Of a DNA stretch of 32,756 bases, positions 14,077 through 22,306 are shown one piece after another. The notes beneath the pieces are model-generated. The model was not told where the DNA came from and ran no database searches. It saw only the letters and a list, made by a program, of their open reading frames with translations. The translations under genes were made by a program, and so were the position numbers. The DNA is from Hominisplanchenecus_A murintestinalis (lineage in GTDB: Bacteria; Bacillota; Clostridia; Lachnospirales; Lachnospiraceae), in NCBI RefSeq assembly GCF_943193015.1, contig NZ_CALPCM010000032.1, forward strand, positions 1 through 32,756, written 5' to 3'. Each line of letters begins with the position of its first letter. The first letter of the stretch is position 1.

Positions 14077-14112
14077 AAAAAGGGTCCGGTCTGCTTGGAC
14101 CGGGCCCTTTAT
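14077..14112 (+). terminator. Hairpin between gap and pgk (partial terminator or processing site)
   Basis: A long GC-rich stem (about 12 bp, arms near 14078-14093 and 14097-14110, one G-T pair) has only TTTATCATT after it. The pgk ribosome site follows 20 bases later, so attenuation or differential stability between the two genes is likely. Confidence 0.6.
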
Positions 14113-14139
14113 CATTATCATTATTCAGGAGGCAAACAA

Positions 14140-15345
14140 ATGCTTAATAAGAAATCAGTTGATGATATCAACGTAAAAGGCAAAAAAGTTCTGGTAAGAT
14201 GTGATTTTAATGTTCCTTTAAAAGAAGGGAAAATCACAGATGAGAACCGTCTGGTAGCAGCTCTTCCGACAATTAAAAAATTAATCGCGGACGGCGGAAA
14301 GGTAATCCTCTGCTCACATCTGGGCAAGCCTAAGGGAGAGCCGAAACCGGAACTTTCCCTGGCGCCGGTTGCAGTACGTCTTTCTGAACTGCTTGGACAG
14401 GAAGTGAAATTTGCGGCGGATCCTGAGGTAGTAGGAGTGAATGCAAAGGCAGCTGTAGAGGCTATGCAGGACGGAGAGGTTGTATTGTTAGAGAATACAC
14501 GGTACCGTGTGGAAGAGACTAAGAATGGCGAAGCATTCAGTAAAGAGCTTGCTTCTCTGTGTGAAGTATTTGTGAACGATGCTTTTGGAACAGCTCACAG
14601 GGCACATTGTTCCAATGTCGGTGTAACAGAATATGTGGATACTGCGGCAGTAGGTTATCTGATGCAGAAAGAAATCGACTTCCTGGGCAATGCAGTAAAC
14701 AGCCCGGAAAGACCATTTGTAGCAATTCTCGGCGGAGCTAAAGTTGCGGACAAGCTGAATGTTATCAACAACTTACTTGAGAAATGCGATACCCTGATTA
14801 TCGGCGGCGGTATGGCTTATACGTTCTTAAAGGCTCAGGGAAAAGAAGTAGGAAACTCTCTTCTGGATGAGTCTAAGATTGATTACTGCAAAGAGATGAT
14901 GGAAAAAGCAGAGAAGATGGGCAAAAAACTTCTGCTTCCGGTAGATGCAGTTGTAGCTGACGGTTTCCCAAGCCCGATTGATGCGGAAATCGAAGTAGCT
15001 GTCGTATCGGCAAATGCAGTTCCGGCTGATAAAGAATGTCTGGATATCGGACCTGAAACGGCAGAGCTGTACGCGGAAGCTGCAAGGACAGCAAAAACCG
15101 TTGTATGGAACGGACCGATGGGCGTATTTGAGAACCCAATCCTTGCAAAAGGTACAATTGCAGTAGCAAAGGCTTTGGCAGAGACAGACGCTACCACAAT
15201 CATCGGCGGCGGTGACTCCGCAGCAGCCGTAAACCAGCTTGGCTTTGGCGATAAGATGAGCCATATTTCCACAGGCGGCGGCGCTTCCCTTGAATTCCTT
15301 GAAGGCAAAGAACTCCCAGGCGTAGCAGCAGCAAACGATAAGTAA
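14140..15345 (+). CDS. pgk: Phosphoglycerate kinase
   Basis: This 401-residue glycolytic enzyme transfers phosphate from 1,3-bisphosphoglycerate to ADP. Visible motifs are VRCDFNVPL in the N-terminal substrate domain, LLENTRY, GGAKVADKLNV in the hinge region, WNGPMGVFE, and GGGDSAAAV for nucleotide binding near the C-terminus. CAGGAGG lies before the ATG at 14140; a longer frame from 14095 begins inside the preceding hairpin and is not real. The order gap-pgk-tpi is the standard Firmicutes glycolytic cluster. A repeat-bearing gap of 165 bases separates pgk from tpi. Confidence 0.97.
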   Translation: MLNKKSVDDINVKGKKVLVRCDFNVPLKEGKITDENRLVAALPTIKKLIADGGKVILCSHLGKPKGEPKPELSLAPVAVRLSELLGQEVKFAADPEVVGVNAKAAVEAMQDGEVVLLENTRYRVEETKNGEAFSKELASLCEVFVNDAFGTAHRAHCSNVGVTEYVDTAAVGYLMQKEIDFLGNAVNSPERPFVAILGGAKVADKLNVINNLLEKCDTLIIGGGMAYTFLKAQGKEVGNSLLDESKIDYCKEMMEKAEKMGKKLLLPVDAVVADGFPSPIDAEIEVAVVSANAVPADKECLDIGPETAELYAEAARTAKTVVWNGPMGVFENPILAKGTIAVAKALAETDATTIIGGGDSAAAVNQLGFGDKMSHISTGGGASLEFLEGKELPGVAAANDK

Positions 15346-15480
15346 GCACTTAGCGATTGGCGAGCCGGAGGCGAAGACAGAGCTTAGTGCGAACTTAGTT
15401 CCCTGCACTTAGCGAATGCGAGCTGAGCGAAGCATGAGGTTAGTAAAGGGAACAAACCGCATAGCGATTGGCGAGCCGTC
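15346..15480. repeat. Short intergenic repeats between pgk and tpi
   Basis: TAGCGATTGGCGAGCCG occurs twice, perfectly (15351-15367 and 15462-15478). A diverged third copy starts GCACTTAGCGAATGCGAGC at 15405. A 7-bp inverted repeat (GTTCCCT at 15398-15404, AGGGAAC at 15447-15453) encloses the middle copy. The style (GCGA/GAGC motifs) resembles the larger array between pheS and pheT. No coding frame is supported. Confidence 0.7.
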
Positions 15481-15510
15481 CATTTTAATATATTTAAGGA
15501 GAAAATGAAA

Positions 15511-16260
15511 ATGTCAAGAAAGAAAATTATTGCAGGCAACTGGAAGATGAACATGACTCCAAGCGAGGCAGTTGCTTTAGTAAACGAGTTAAAACCATTG
15601 GTAGCAAATGATGAAGTGGACGTAGTATTCTGCGTTCCGGCAATCGATATCATCCCGGTTGTAGAGGCTGTAAAAGGCTCTAACATCCAGGTAGGCGCAG
15701 AGAATATGTATTTTGAGGAGAAAGGTGCATACACAGGCGAGATTTCTCCCGCTATGCTTACAGATGCAGGCGTTAAATATGTAGTTCTCGGACACTCTGA
15801 GAGAAGAGAGTACTTTGCGGAGACAAATGAGACGGTAAATAAGAAAATGCTGAAGGCATTTGAGCATGGAATTACACCAATCATGTGCTGCGGCGAGACT
15901 CTGGAGCAGAGAGAGCAGGGCGTGACTATGGATTTCATCCGTCAGCAGGTGAAAGTTGGCTTCCTTGGAGTAACAGCAGATCAGGCAAAGACAGCTGTTA
16001 TCGCGTACGAGCCAATCTGGGCTATTGGGACAGGAAAGACGGCTACGACAGAGCAGGCGCAGGAAGTATGTAAAGGCATCCGCGAGTGCATTGCTGAGAT
16101 TTATGATGATGCGACAGCAGCAGCTATCCGCATCCAGTATGGCGGCTCTGTAAATGCGGCTACAGCTCCGGAATTATTTGTTCAGGACGATATCGATGGC
16201 GGTCTGGTAGGCGGCGCAGCTCTGAAACCGGATTTTGGAAAAATTGTAAATTATAAATAG
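15511..16260 (+). CDS. tpiA: Triosephosphate isomerase
   Basis: This 249-residue TIM-barrel enzyme interconverts dihydroxyacetone phosphate and glyceraldehyde 3-phosphate. Catalytic residues are Lys12 in AGNWKMN, His95 in GHSERRE and Glu167 in AYEPIWAIGTG. The phosphate loop YGGSV and GLVGGAAL complete the signature. The ATG at 15511 is preferred over the one at 15505 because AAGGAG lies nine bases before it. It follows pgk across a repeat-bearing gap and ends at a terminator-like hairpin before hydE. Confidence 0.97.
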   Translation: MSRKKIIAGNWKMNMTPSEAVALVNELKPLVANDEVDVVFCVPAIDIIPVVEAVKGSNIQVGAENMYFEEKGAYTGEISPAMLTDAGVKYVVLGHSERREYFAETNETVNKKMLKAFEHGITPIMCCGETLEQREQGVTMDFIRQQVKVGFLGVTADQAKTAVIAYEPIWAIGTGKTATTEQAQEVCKGIRECIAEIYDDATAAAIRIQYGGSVNAATAPELFVQDDIDGGLVGGAALKPDFGKIVNYK

Positions 16261-16276
16261 AAATTGGATTATGTTG

Positions 16277-16306
16277 AAAGGACGTGCTTTCGGGCGCGTC
16301 CTTTTC
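16277..16306 (+). terminator. Terminator-like hairpin after tpiA
   Basis: An 11-bp stem (AAAGGACGTGC with GCGCGTCCTTT, one G-T pair) ends in TTTTC. The T tail is short and the hydE ribosome site follows directly, so some readthrough into hydE is likely. Confidence 0.65.
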
Positions 16307-16323
16307 TGGGTGAAGGAGGAAAC

Positions 16324-17361
16324 ATGACGCCGGCGGAAACATTGATCAACAGCCATAGGCTTTCAAGAGAAGAATATGCGGCTCTTTTGATAAAAGCAGA
16401 GGATGAGAGGACAAGAGAATTACTCAAGACAGAGGCAGTGCGCCTGAGACGGAAATACTATGGGAATAAAGTGTTTACGCGGGGGCTGATTGAATTCACA
16501 AATTACTGTAAAAATGACTGTTATTACTGTGGAATCAGATGCGGAAACCAGAAAGCAGAGCGGTATCGCCTAACCGAAGAGGAAATTCTGGAATGCTGCC
16601 GGGAAGGGGACAGGCTGGGCTTCCGCACATTTGTGCTCCAGGGAGGAGAAGACGCGTGGTTTACAGATGAACGGATGGAAAAGATCATCCGCAGAATCAA
16701 GCGCGAGTTTCCAGATTGTGCCGTTACGTTGTCCATAGGCGAGAAATCTTATGAGAGCTACCGGAAATTCCGGGAAGCTGGAGCTGACCGTTACCTGCTG
16801 CGTCATGAGACAGCAGACGAGGAACATTACCGGATGCTGCATCCAGAGAACATACATCTGTCGAAAAGAAAGCAGTGCCTGTATAATCTGAAAGCATTGG
16901 GGTATCAGACAGGAGCAGGATTTATGGTAGGATCTCCCGGACAGACATTAGAAACGCTGGCGGCAGATTTGGAATTTCTGCAGGAACTTAAGCCTCAGAT
17001 GGTGGGAATCGGACCTTTCATCCCTCATCATGGGACGAAATTTGCCAACGAAAAAGCAGGAAGCGTCAGCCTGACTCTGTTTCTGCTTTCCATCATCCGA
17101 ATCATGCTTCCCAAAGTCCTCCTTCCTGCCACCACAGCTCTGGGGACAGTAGATCCGCGGGGGCGTGAAAAGGGATTGGAAGCAGGGGCGAATGTGGTGA
17201 TGCCAAACCTGTCCCCACTCAGGAACCGGAAGCAGTATGACTTGTATGACAATAAAATCTGCACTGGAGATGAAGCGGCAGAATGCAGGGTGTGCCTGGC
17301 GCGCCGGGTGGAATCGGCAGGATATTGTCTGGTGGACGAGCGGGGGGATGCGCTGGAGTGA
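16324..17361 (+). CDS. hydE: [FeFe]-hydrogenase maturase HydE (radical SAM)
   Basis: This 345-residue radical SAM enzyme is one of three maturases (HydE, HydF, HydG) that build the H-cluster of [FeFe] hydrogenase. The SAM cluster cysteines are Cys62, Cys66 and Cys69 (C-x3-C-x2-C, the radical SAM spacing). A second set, Cys313, Cys321 and Cys324 (C-x7-C-x2-C), matches the accessory cluster of HydE. GAAGGAGG before ATG 16324 fixes the start. The biotin synthase-like paralogue PylB is an alternative, but the second cysteine set favours HydE. Neither hydF, hydG nor a hydrogenase gene is in the window. Hydrogen production would help reoxidise cofactors from the glycolysis encoded upstream. Confidence 0.85.
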   Translation: MTPAETLINSHRLSREEYAALLIKAEDERTRELLKTEAVRLRRKYYGNKVFTRGLIEFTNYCKNDCYYCGIRCGNQKAERYRLTEEEILECCREGDRLGFRTFVLQGGEDAWFTDERMEKIIRRIKREFPDCAVTLSIGEKSYESYRKFREAGADRYLLRHETADEEHYRMLHPENIHLSKRKQCLYNLKALGYQTGAGFMVGSPGQTLETLAADLEFLQELKPQMVGIGPFIPHHGTKFANEKAGSVSLTLFLLSIIRIMLPKVLLPATTALGTVDPRGREKGLEAGANVVMPNLSPLRNRKQYDLYDNKICTGDEAAECRVCLARRVESAGYCLVDERGDALE

Positions 17362-17452
17362 GAGTGGCAGCTTCCGGCGTAAGCGTCAAACAGCGGTTTG
17401 AGCTTTAAAAGGCCACGAGTCTGGGACTGGCAGGAATTCACACGGAAAAAGA

Positions 17453-17481
17453 TTGTACAGCAGAAAAAGTTATGCTATAAT
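17453..17481 (+). promoter_or_regulatory. Promoter of thrC
   Basis: TTGTAC (17453-17458) and a perfect TATAAT (17476-17481) are spaced by 17 bases, about 50 bases before the start codon. Confidence 0.75.
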
Positions 17482-17532
17482 CTCAGAATGAAAATAAGAA
17501 CAACCGCAATGCGATAGAAAGGGATGGAGCAT

Positions 17533-19020
17533 ATGGATTTAATATATAGAAGTACGAGAGATAACAAAGTATCTGTCACCGCTTCCAAGGCAATTCTAAA
17601 GGGGTTAGCGGAGGATGGCGGTCTGTTCGTGCCGGAGATGATTCCGGCGCTGGATAGAAGCATGGACGAGCTGGCGGGGATGAGCTACCGGGAAACCGCT
17701 TATGAGGTCATGAAGCTGTTCCTGACAGATTTTACAGAGGATGAGCTGAAAGACTGTATTGCAAAGGCATATGACGAGAAATTTGACACAGAGGAAATCG
17801 CGCCGATAAAAGAAGCAGACGGCGCATATTATCTTGAGCTGTTCCACGGTGCGACGATTGCGTTTAAAGATATGGCGCTTTCTATTCTGCCGCATCTGCT
17901 GATTACTTCTGCGAAGAAAAATCAGGTGAAAGATGAGATTGTCATCCTGACGGCAACTTCCGGGGATACAGGAAAAGCGGCTTTGGCAGGCTTTGCTGAT
18001 GTTCCGGGGACAAAAATTGTAGTATTTTATCCGAAGAACGGCGTCAGCCCTATTCAGGAAAAGCAGATGGTAACGCAGAAAGGGGACAATACCTTTGTAG
18101 TGGGCATCAAAGGAAATTTTGACGATGCGCAGACAGGGGTTAAAAAGATTTTTGGAGATAAAGCACTGGAGGCGGAGCTGGCAGAGGCAGGTTTCCGTTT
18201 TTCGTCGGCAAACTCTATTAATATTGGACGTCTGGTTCCGCAAGTTGTTTATTATGTGTATGCATATGCAAAGCTGTACGCGGCAGGAAAGCTGGCGAAG
18301 GATGAAAGACTGAATGTGGTAGTGCCTACAGGAAATTTTGGAAATATCTTAGCGGCGTATTATGCGAAAAATATGGGCGTGCCGATTGGAAAACTGATTT
18401 GTGCGTCAAATGACAATAAGGTATTGTATGACTTCTTTGCTACCGGGACATATGACAGGAACCGTGAATTTATCCTTACGACGTCGCCTTCTATGGATAT
18501 TCTGATTTCCAGCAATCTGGAACGTTTGATTTACAGGATTGCCGGAGCTGACGACGCAGTGGACAGGGAATTAATGGAGAATTTGAGTGTATCAGGAAAG
18601 TATGCGGTTACAGACGAAATGAAAGCGCAGCTTGCAGATTTTTATGGAAATTATGCTTCGGAAGCTGAAACGGCGGCGGAGATTAAGGAAGTGTATGATA
18701 AAACGGGGTATGTACTGGACACCCATACGGCGGTGGCGTCTAAGGTGCGCAGGAAATATGCTGCTGAGACTGGAGACGAGGCAAAGACAATAATTGCCTC
18801 CACAGCGAGCCCGTACAAATTTACACGAAGTGTTATGAATGCTATTGACGCAAAATATGACAGTATGTCGGATTTTGAGCTGGTAGATGAGCTGAACCGC
18901 ATTTCAGGAGTGGCAGTGCCCGGGGCAATTGAGGAAATCCGTACGGCCCCTGTGCTTCACGATACGGTTGTAGAAGTGGATGATATGAAAGATACGGTCA
19001 AGAAATTTTTGGGGATTTAA
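17533..19020 (+). CDS. thrC: Threonine synthase
   Basis: This 495-residue PLP enzyme converts O-phosphohomoserine to threonine. The PLP lysine is Lys112 in FHGATIAFKDMALS, the long-form threonine synthase signature. LTATSGDTGKAAL and VPTGNFGN form the phosphate-binding and substrate loops. ATG 17533 follows AAAGGG by nine bases; an in-frame ATG at 17524 touches that site and is less likely. It has its own promoter and stands alone. There is no T-box or attenuator in the leader. A weak 6-bp hairpin follows the stop without a T run. Confidence 0.95.
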   Translation: MDLIYRSTRDNKVSVTASKAILKGLAEDGGLFVPEMIPALDRSMDELAGMSYRETAYEVMKLFLTDFTEDELKDCIAKAYDEKFDTEEIAPIKEADGAYYLELFHGATIAFKDMALSILPHLLITSAKKNQVKDEIVILTATSGDTGKAALAGFADVPGTKIVVFYPKNGVSPIQEKQMVTQKGDNTFVVGIKGNFDDAQTGVKKIFGDKALEAELAEAGFRFSSANSINIGRLVPQVVYYVYAYAKLYAAGKLAKDERLNVVVPTGNFGNILAAYYAKNMGVPIGKLICASNDNKVLYDFFATGTYDRNREFILTTSPSMDILISSNLERLIYRIAGADDAVDRELMENLSVSGKYAVTDEMKAQLADFYGNYASEAETAAEIKEVYDKTGYVLDTHTAVASKVRRKYAAETGDEAKTIIASTASPYKFTRSVMNAIDAKYDSMSDFELVDELNRISGVAVPGAIEEIRTAPVLHDTVVEVDDMKDTVKKFLGI

Positions 19021-19071
19021 GCAGAGTTTTCAGGTTCTGCGAGGATTTGGAAAAATTTTAGAGGATTTTTA

Positions 19072-19099
19072 TTGATTTTATTCGGTTATTATGTATAAT
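19072..19099 (+). promoter_or_regulatory. Promoter of pckA
   Basis: TTGATT (19072-19077) and TATAAT (19094-19099) are spaced by 16 bases. The leader is about 90 bases and contains a small perfect palindrome at 19149-19162. Confidence 0.65.
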
Positions 19100-19193
19100 A
19101 TAATCTGGAAGTTGGACAGACCCATGTCCATCAAAAGATATCAAAAGTCCTGCAAATGCAGGCAACTATTGAAGAAGAGAGGTAAAAGGTAAA

Positions 19194-20798
19194 ATGGCAG
19201 AAATCAATTTAAGTAAGTATGGTATCACCGGAACTACAGAAATCGTGTACAATCCTTCTTACGAGATGCTGTTTGAAGAGGAGACAAGGACGGATCTGGA
19301 AGGCTTTGAAAAAGGACAGGTAAGTGAGCTTGGCGCAGTCAACGTAATGACTGGTATTTATACCGGACGTTCTCCGAAAGACAAATTCATCGTTATGGAC
19401 GAGAACTCAAAAGATACTGTATGGTGGACATCTGATGAGTACAAGAATGACAATCATCCGGCAAGCCAGGAAGCATGGGACGCAGTAAAGAAAATCGCAC
19501 TGGAAGAGCTTTCTAACAAGAGACTTTTCGTAGTAGATGCTTTCTGCGGTACAAATGCAGACACACGTATGGCAATCCGTTTTATCGTTGAGGTAGCATG
19601 GCAGGCTCATTTTGTAACAAATATGTTTATTAAGCCGACCGCTGAAGAGCTTGAGAACTTTGAGCCGGATTTCGTTGTTTACAATGCGTCCAAGGCAAAA
19701 GTAGAAAACTATAAAGAGCTGGGTCTGAATTCAGAGACAGCTGCAATGTTCAACATCACAAGCCGTGAGCAGGTTATCGTAAATACATGGTACGGCGGAG
19801 AGATGAAGAAGGGTATGTTCTCCATGATGAACTACTACCTGCCGTTGAAGGGCATCGCTTCCATGCACTGCTCTGCAAACACAGATATGAACGGTGAGAA
19901 CACAGCAATCTTCTTTGGTCTTTCAGGAACAGGTAAGACAACCCTTTCTACAGACCCGAAGCGTCTTCTGATTGGTGATGACGAGCACGGCTGGGATGAT
20001 AATGGCGTGTTCAACTTTGAAGGCGGCTGCTATGCAAAGGTTATTAACCTGGATAAAGAGTCTGAGCCGGATATCTACAATGCAATCAAGCGCAACGCTC
20101 TTCTTGAGAACGTAACGCTGGATGCAGAAGGAAAGATTGACTTTAACGATAAGAGCGTAACAGAGAATACGCGTGTATCTTATCCGATTGACCATATTGA
20201 GAAAATTGTTCGTCCGGTATCTGCTGCACCGGCAGCGAAGAATGTAATCTTCCTGTCTGCAGATGCATTCGGCGTACTTCCTCCGGTATCTGTTCTGACA
20301 CCGGAGCAGACACAGTACTACTTCCTGTCAGGCTTCACAGCAAAACTTGCAGGTACAGAGCGTGGAATCACAGAGCCGACACCGACTTTCTCCGCTTGCT
20401 TCGGACAGGCATTCCTGGAGCTGCATCCTACAAAGTATGCAGAGGAGCTTGTTAAGAGAATGGAAAAGAGCGGCGCAAAGGCATACCTGGTAAATACCGG
20501 CTGGAACGGAACAGGAAAGCGTATCTCCATCCGTGATACCCGTGGTATCATTGACGCAATTCTCAACGGAGATATCCAGAATGCACCGACAAAGAAGATT
20601 CCGTTCTTCAACTTTGAGGTTCCGACAGAGCTTCCGGGCGTAGATTCCGGTATCCTGGATCCGCGTGATACGTACGCAGACGCTTCTGAGTGGGAAGCAA
20701 AAGCTAAGGATTTGGCTGAGCGTTTCGCAAAGAACTTTGCAAAATACGAGGGTAATGAGGCTGGAAAGGCTTTGGTTTCTGCAGGTCCTCAGCTCTAA
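19194..20798 (+). CDS. pckA: Phosphoenolpyruvate carboxykinase (ATP)
   Basis: This 534-residue enzyme interconverts oxaloacetate plus ATP and PEP plus CO2 plus ADP. The P-loop GLSGTGKTTLS lies at 242-252, the second kinase motif GDDEHGW at 261-267, and metal ligands are expected at Lys206 (EMKKGM) and His225 (SMHCSAN). The length and motifs fit the ATP-dependent, not the GTP-dependent, family. In anaerobic gut Firmicutes it often runs toward oxaloacetate, capturing CO2 and saving ATP. GAGAGG lies 15 bases before the ATG, with a closer AAAGG as an alternative site. It is monocistronic, between its own promoter and a strong terminator. Confidence 0.96.
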   Translation: MAEINLSKYGITGTTEIVYNPSYEMLFEEETRTDLEGFEKGQVSELGAVNVMTGIYTGRSPKDKFIVMDENSKDTVWWTSDEYKNDNHPASQEAWDAVKKIALEELSNKRLFVVDAFCGTNADTRMAIRFIVEVAWQAHFVTNMFIKPTAEELENFEPDFVVYNASKAKVENYKELGLNSETAAMFNITSREQVIVNTWYGGEMKKGMFSMMNYYLPLKGIASMHCSANTDMNGENTAIFFGLSGTGKTTLSTDPKRLLIGDDEHGWDDNGVFNFEGGCYAKVINLDKESEPDIYNAIKRNALLENVTLDAEGKIDFNDKSVTENTRVSYPIDHIEKIVRPVSAAPAAKNVIFLSADAFGVLPPVSVLTPEQTQYYFLSGFTAKLAGTERGITEPTPTFSACFGQAFLELHPTKYAEELVKRMEKSGAKAYLVNTGWNGTGKRISIRDTRGIIDAILNGDIQNAPTKKIPFFNFEVPTELPGVDSGILDPRDTYADASEWEAKAKDLAERFAKNFAKYEGNEAGKALVSAGPQL

Positions 20799-20821
20799 GA
20801 TAAATAGTTGTAGTTATTACA

Positions 20822-20856
20822 GCACCGGGAGCAGTTTTGGCTGCACCCGGTGTTTT
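20822..20856 (+). terminator. Terminator of pckA
   Basis: A stem of 7 plus 4 bp (CACCGGG with CCCGGTG, then GCAG with CTGC across an A-A mismatch) runs into TTTTA. Confidence 0.88.
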
Positions 20857-20890
20857 AAAGTTAAATGGAAATAATTTTCAGGATTATGTG

Positions 20891-20919
20891 TTGTCAAAAT
20901 GCAGATACTAGGGTATAAT
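20891..20919 (+). promoter_or_regulatory. Promoter of the 6S RNA gene
   Basis: TTGTCA (20891-20896) and a perfect TATAAT (20914-20919) are spaced by 17 bases. The start point would fall near 20927-20931, exactly where the closing stem of the RNA begins. Confidence 0.8.
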
Positions 20920-20929
20920 CATTTATACA

Positions 20930-21116
20930 TCAAGATTCCTGGGATGTTCGACAATCCTGTTATTTTGAACCTACATTTACTTTTATGGGATTCTTATATC
21001 GCCATATGCAATGACAGGCCGCCGTTTGCAGCGGAAGCCAGAACATATGGCTGCGGATACCCACCTAGCTTTGCTAGGAGTCAAAATACAGGAAACGGCA
21101 TTTTGGGAATTTTAAT
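20930..21116 (+). ncRNA. ssrS: 6S RNA
   Basis: This RNA of about 185 bases folds as 6S RNA, the open-promoter mimic that binds housekeeping RNA polymerase. The 5' end carries CCTGGGATGTTCG, close to the start of E. coli 6S (CTCTGAGATGTTCG), followed by TTTTGAACCTAC. The closing stem pairs 20932-20948 with 21097-21113 over 17 bp with several G-U pairs. A second stem pairs TCCTGTTATTTTGA with TCAAAATACAGGA, leaving one bulged base. The 3' side of the central bubble holds the small hairpin CCTAGCTTTGCTAGG. An apical arm pairs GCCATATG with CATATGGC and TGGG with CCCA. It has its own promoter and terminator. Exact ends are estimated. Confidence 0.92.
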
Positions 21117-21117
21117 A

Positions 21118-21147
21118 AAAGAGAGTATTCCGTGCGGATACTCTTTT
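21118..21147 (+). terminator. Terminator of the 6S RNA gene
   Basis: An 8-bp stem (GAGTATTC at 21123-21130 with GGATACTC at 21136-21143, one G-T pair) with a 5-base loop is flanked by A and T runs. The galM ribosome site follows within 15 bases, so readthrough may supply galM transcript. Confidence 0.82.
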
Positions 21148-21170
21148 ACTGTATAAGGAAGGTGTTTGAT

Positions 21171-22223
21171 ATGGGAAGCAAAATCAGCAGTTTTGGAAAG
21201 ATGGCGGACGGGAAGGAAGTATCCCTGATAACGCTGGTAAATAAAAATGGAATGGGAATCGAAGTAACAAACTATGGCGCAACTTTGGTGGCTGTGACTG
21301 TGGCAGACAGGGACGGCAGAATTGACGATGTAGTTTTGGGATACGATGATGTGACGGATTATACGCTTCACGGGGGATATCTGGGGGCAACCGTTGGACG
21401 TAACTGCAACCGGATACATGGGGCAAAAGTGGCGATTGACGGAAAAGAGTACATACTGGATGACAATGAAAATGGAAATAATCTGCACAGTGGATTCCAG
21501 GGATATAATTCTTTGCTGTGGGATTTTGAGGTGATAGAAGAGGAACTGGCGGTGAAATTCACGCATCATAGCGCGGATGGCGAGCAGGGCTTTCCGGGAA
21601 ATTTTGATATTACAGTGACATATACGCTGACGGAAGAAAATGAAGTAAAGATTCATTATTGCGGAACGTCAGACAAGGATACTATTGCAAATCTGACAAA
21701 TCACAGCTATTTTAATTTAGGAGGACATGGAAGCGGGGACATTCTGGAACATACGATGTGGATTGATTCGGACGCTATCACGGTGACTGACGCAAGAAGT
21801 ATTCCGACAGGAGAAATCAGGGATATTAAGGGAAGCCCGATGGACTTTAACACCCCGAAAAAAATTGGAAAGGATATTAGCGCAGACTATGACCAGTTGA
21901 TACAGGGGGCAGGATATGACCATAATTATGTGCTGAAGAATCAGGGCTGCGGCTTGAGGAAAATCGCAGAGGCGGCAGACGAGAAGAGCGGCAGAGTGAT
22001 GGAAGTACTGACAGATAGCGTAGGCGTGCAGCTTTATACAGGAAACTTTATTGATAAGGATAGCAGAGGGAAAGGAGGGGCAGTTTATCAGCCGCGTCAC
22101 GGATTCTGCCTAGAGACGCAGTATTATCCCGATGCGAACCATCATGAAAATTTCCCTTCATCTATTTTGAAGGCAGGCGAGCGGTATGATACGACGACCG
22201 TGTACAAATTTCGTGTGAAGTAA
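21171..22223 (+). CDS. galM: Aldose 1-epimerase (galactose mutarotase)
   Basis: This 350-residue cytosolic enzyme interconverts alpha and beta anomers of galactose or glucose, feeding the Leloir pathway. Family motifs are GATVGRNCNRI, NGNNLHSG, the catalytic His in NLTNHSYFNLGG and the catalytic Glu in FCLETQYYPDA. AAGGAAGG lies ahead of ATG 21171; an upstream frame from 21132 begins inside the 6S terminator. No other galactose gene is nearby and no separate promoter is obvious, so it may rely on readthrough from the 6S unit. Confidence 0.94.
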   Translation: MGSKISSFGKMADGKEVSLITLVNKNGMGIEVTNYGATLVAVTVADRDGRIDDVVLGYDDVTDYTLHGGYLGATVGRNCNRIHGAKVAIDGKEYILDDNENGNNLHSGFQGYNSLLWDFEVIEEELAVKFTHHSADGEQGFPGNFDITVTYTLTEENEVKIHYCGTSDKDTIANLTNHSYFNLGGHGSGDILEHTMWIDSDAITVTDARSIPTGEIRDIKGSPMDFNTPKKIGKDISADYDQLIQGAGYDHNYVLKNQGCGLRKIAEAADEKSGRVMEVLTDSVGVQLYTGNFIDKDSRGKGGAVYQPRHGFCLETQYYPDANHHENFPSSILKAGERYDTTTVYKFRVK

Positions 22224-22306
22224 ACGTAAATTATAAAAAATAAGTGCATGATTTTCCAATTTTGCGATATACTTCCAATAGGATATTTCGTGATAGGAGA
22301 AGTCAA

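Noticed and set aside
20899..21156. An 85-codon plus-strand frame over the 6S RNA gene
   Set aside because: It lies over a well-supported structured RNA, has no ribosome site and its composition is not protein-like.
22228..22306. A sigma-E-type promoter for spoIID
   Set aside because: A GATATACT element is present, but the -35 region and spacing fit poorly, so I did not list it.
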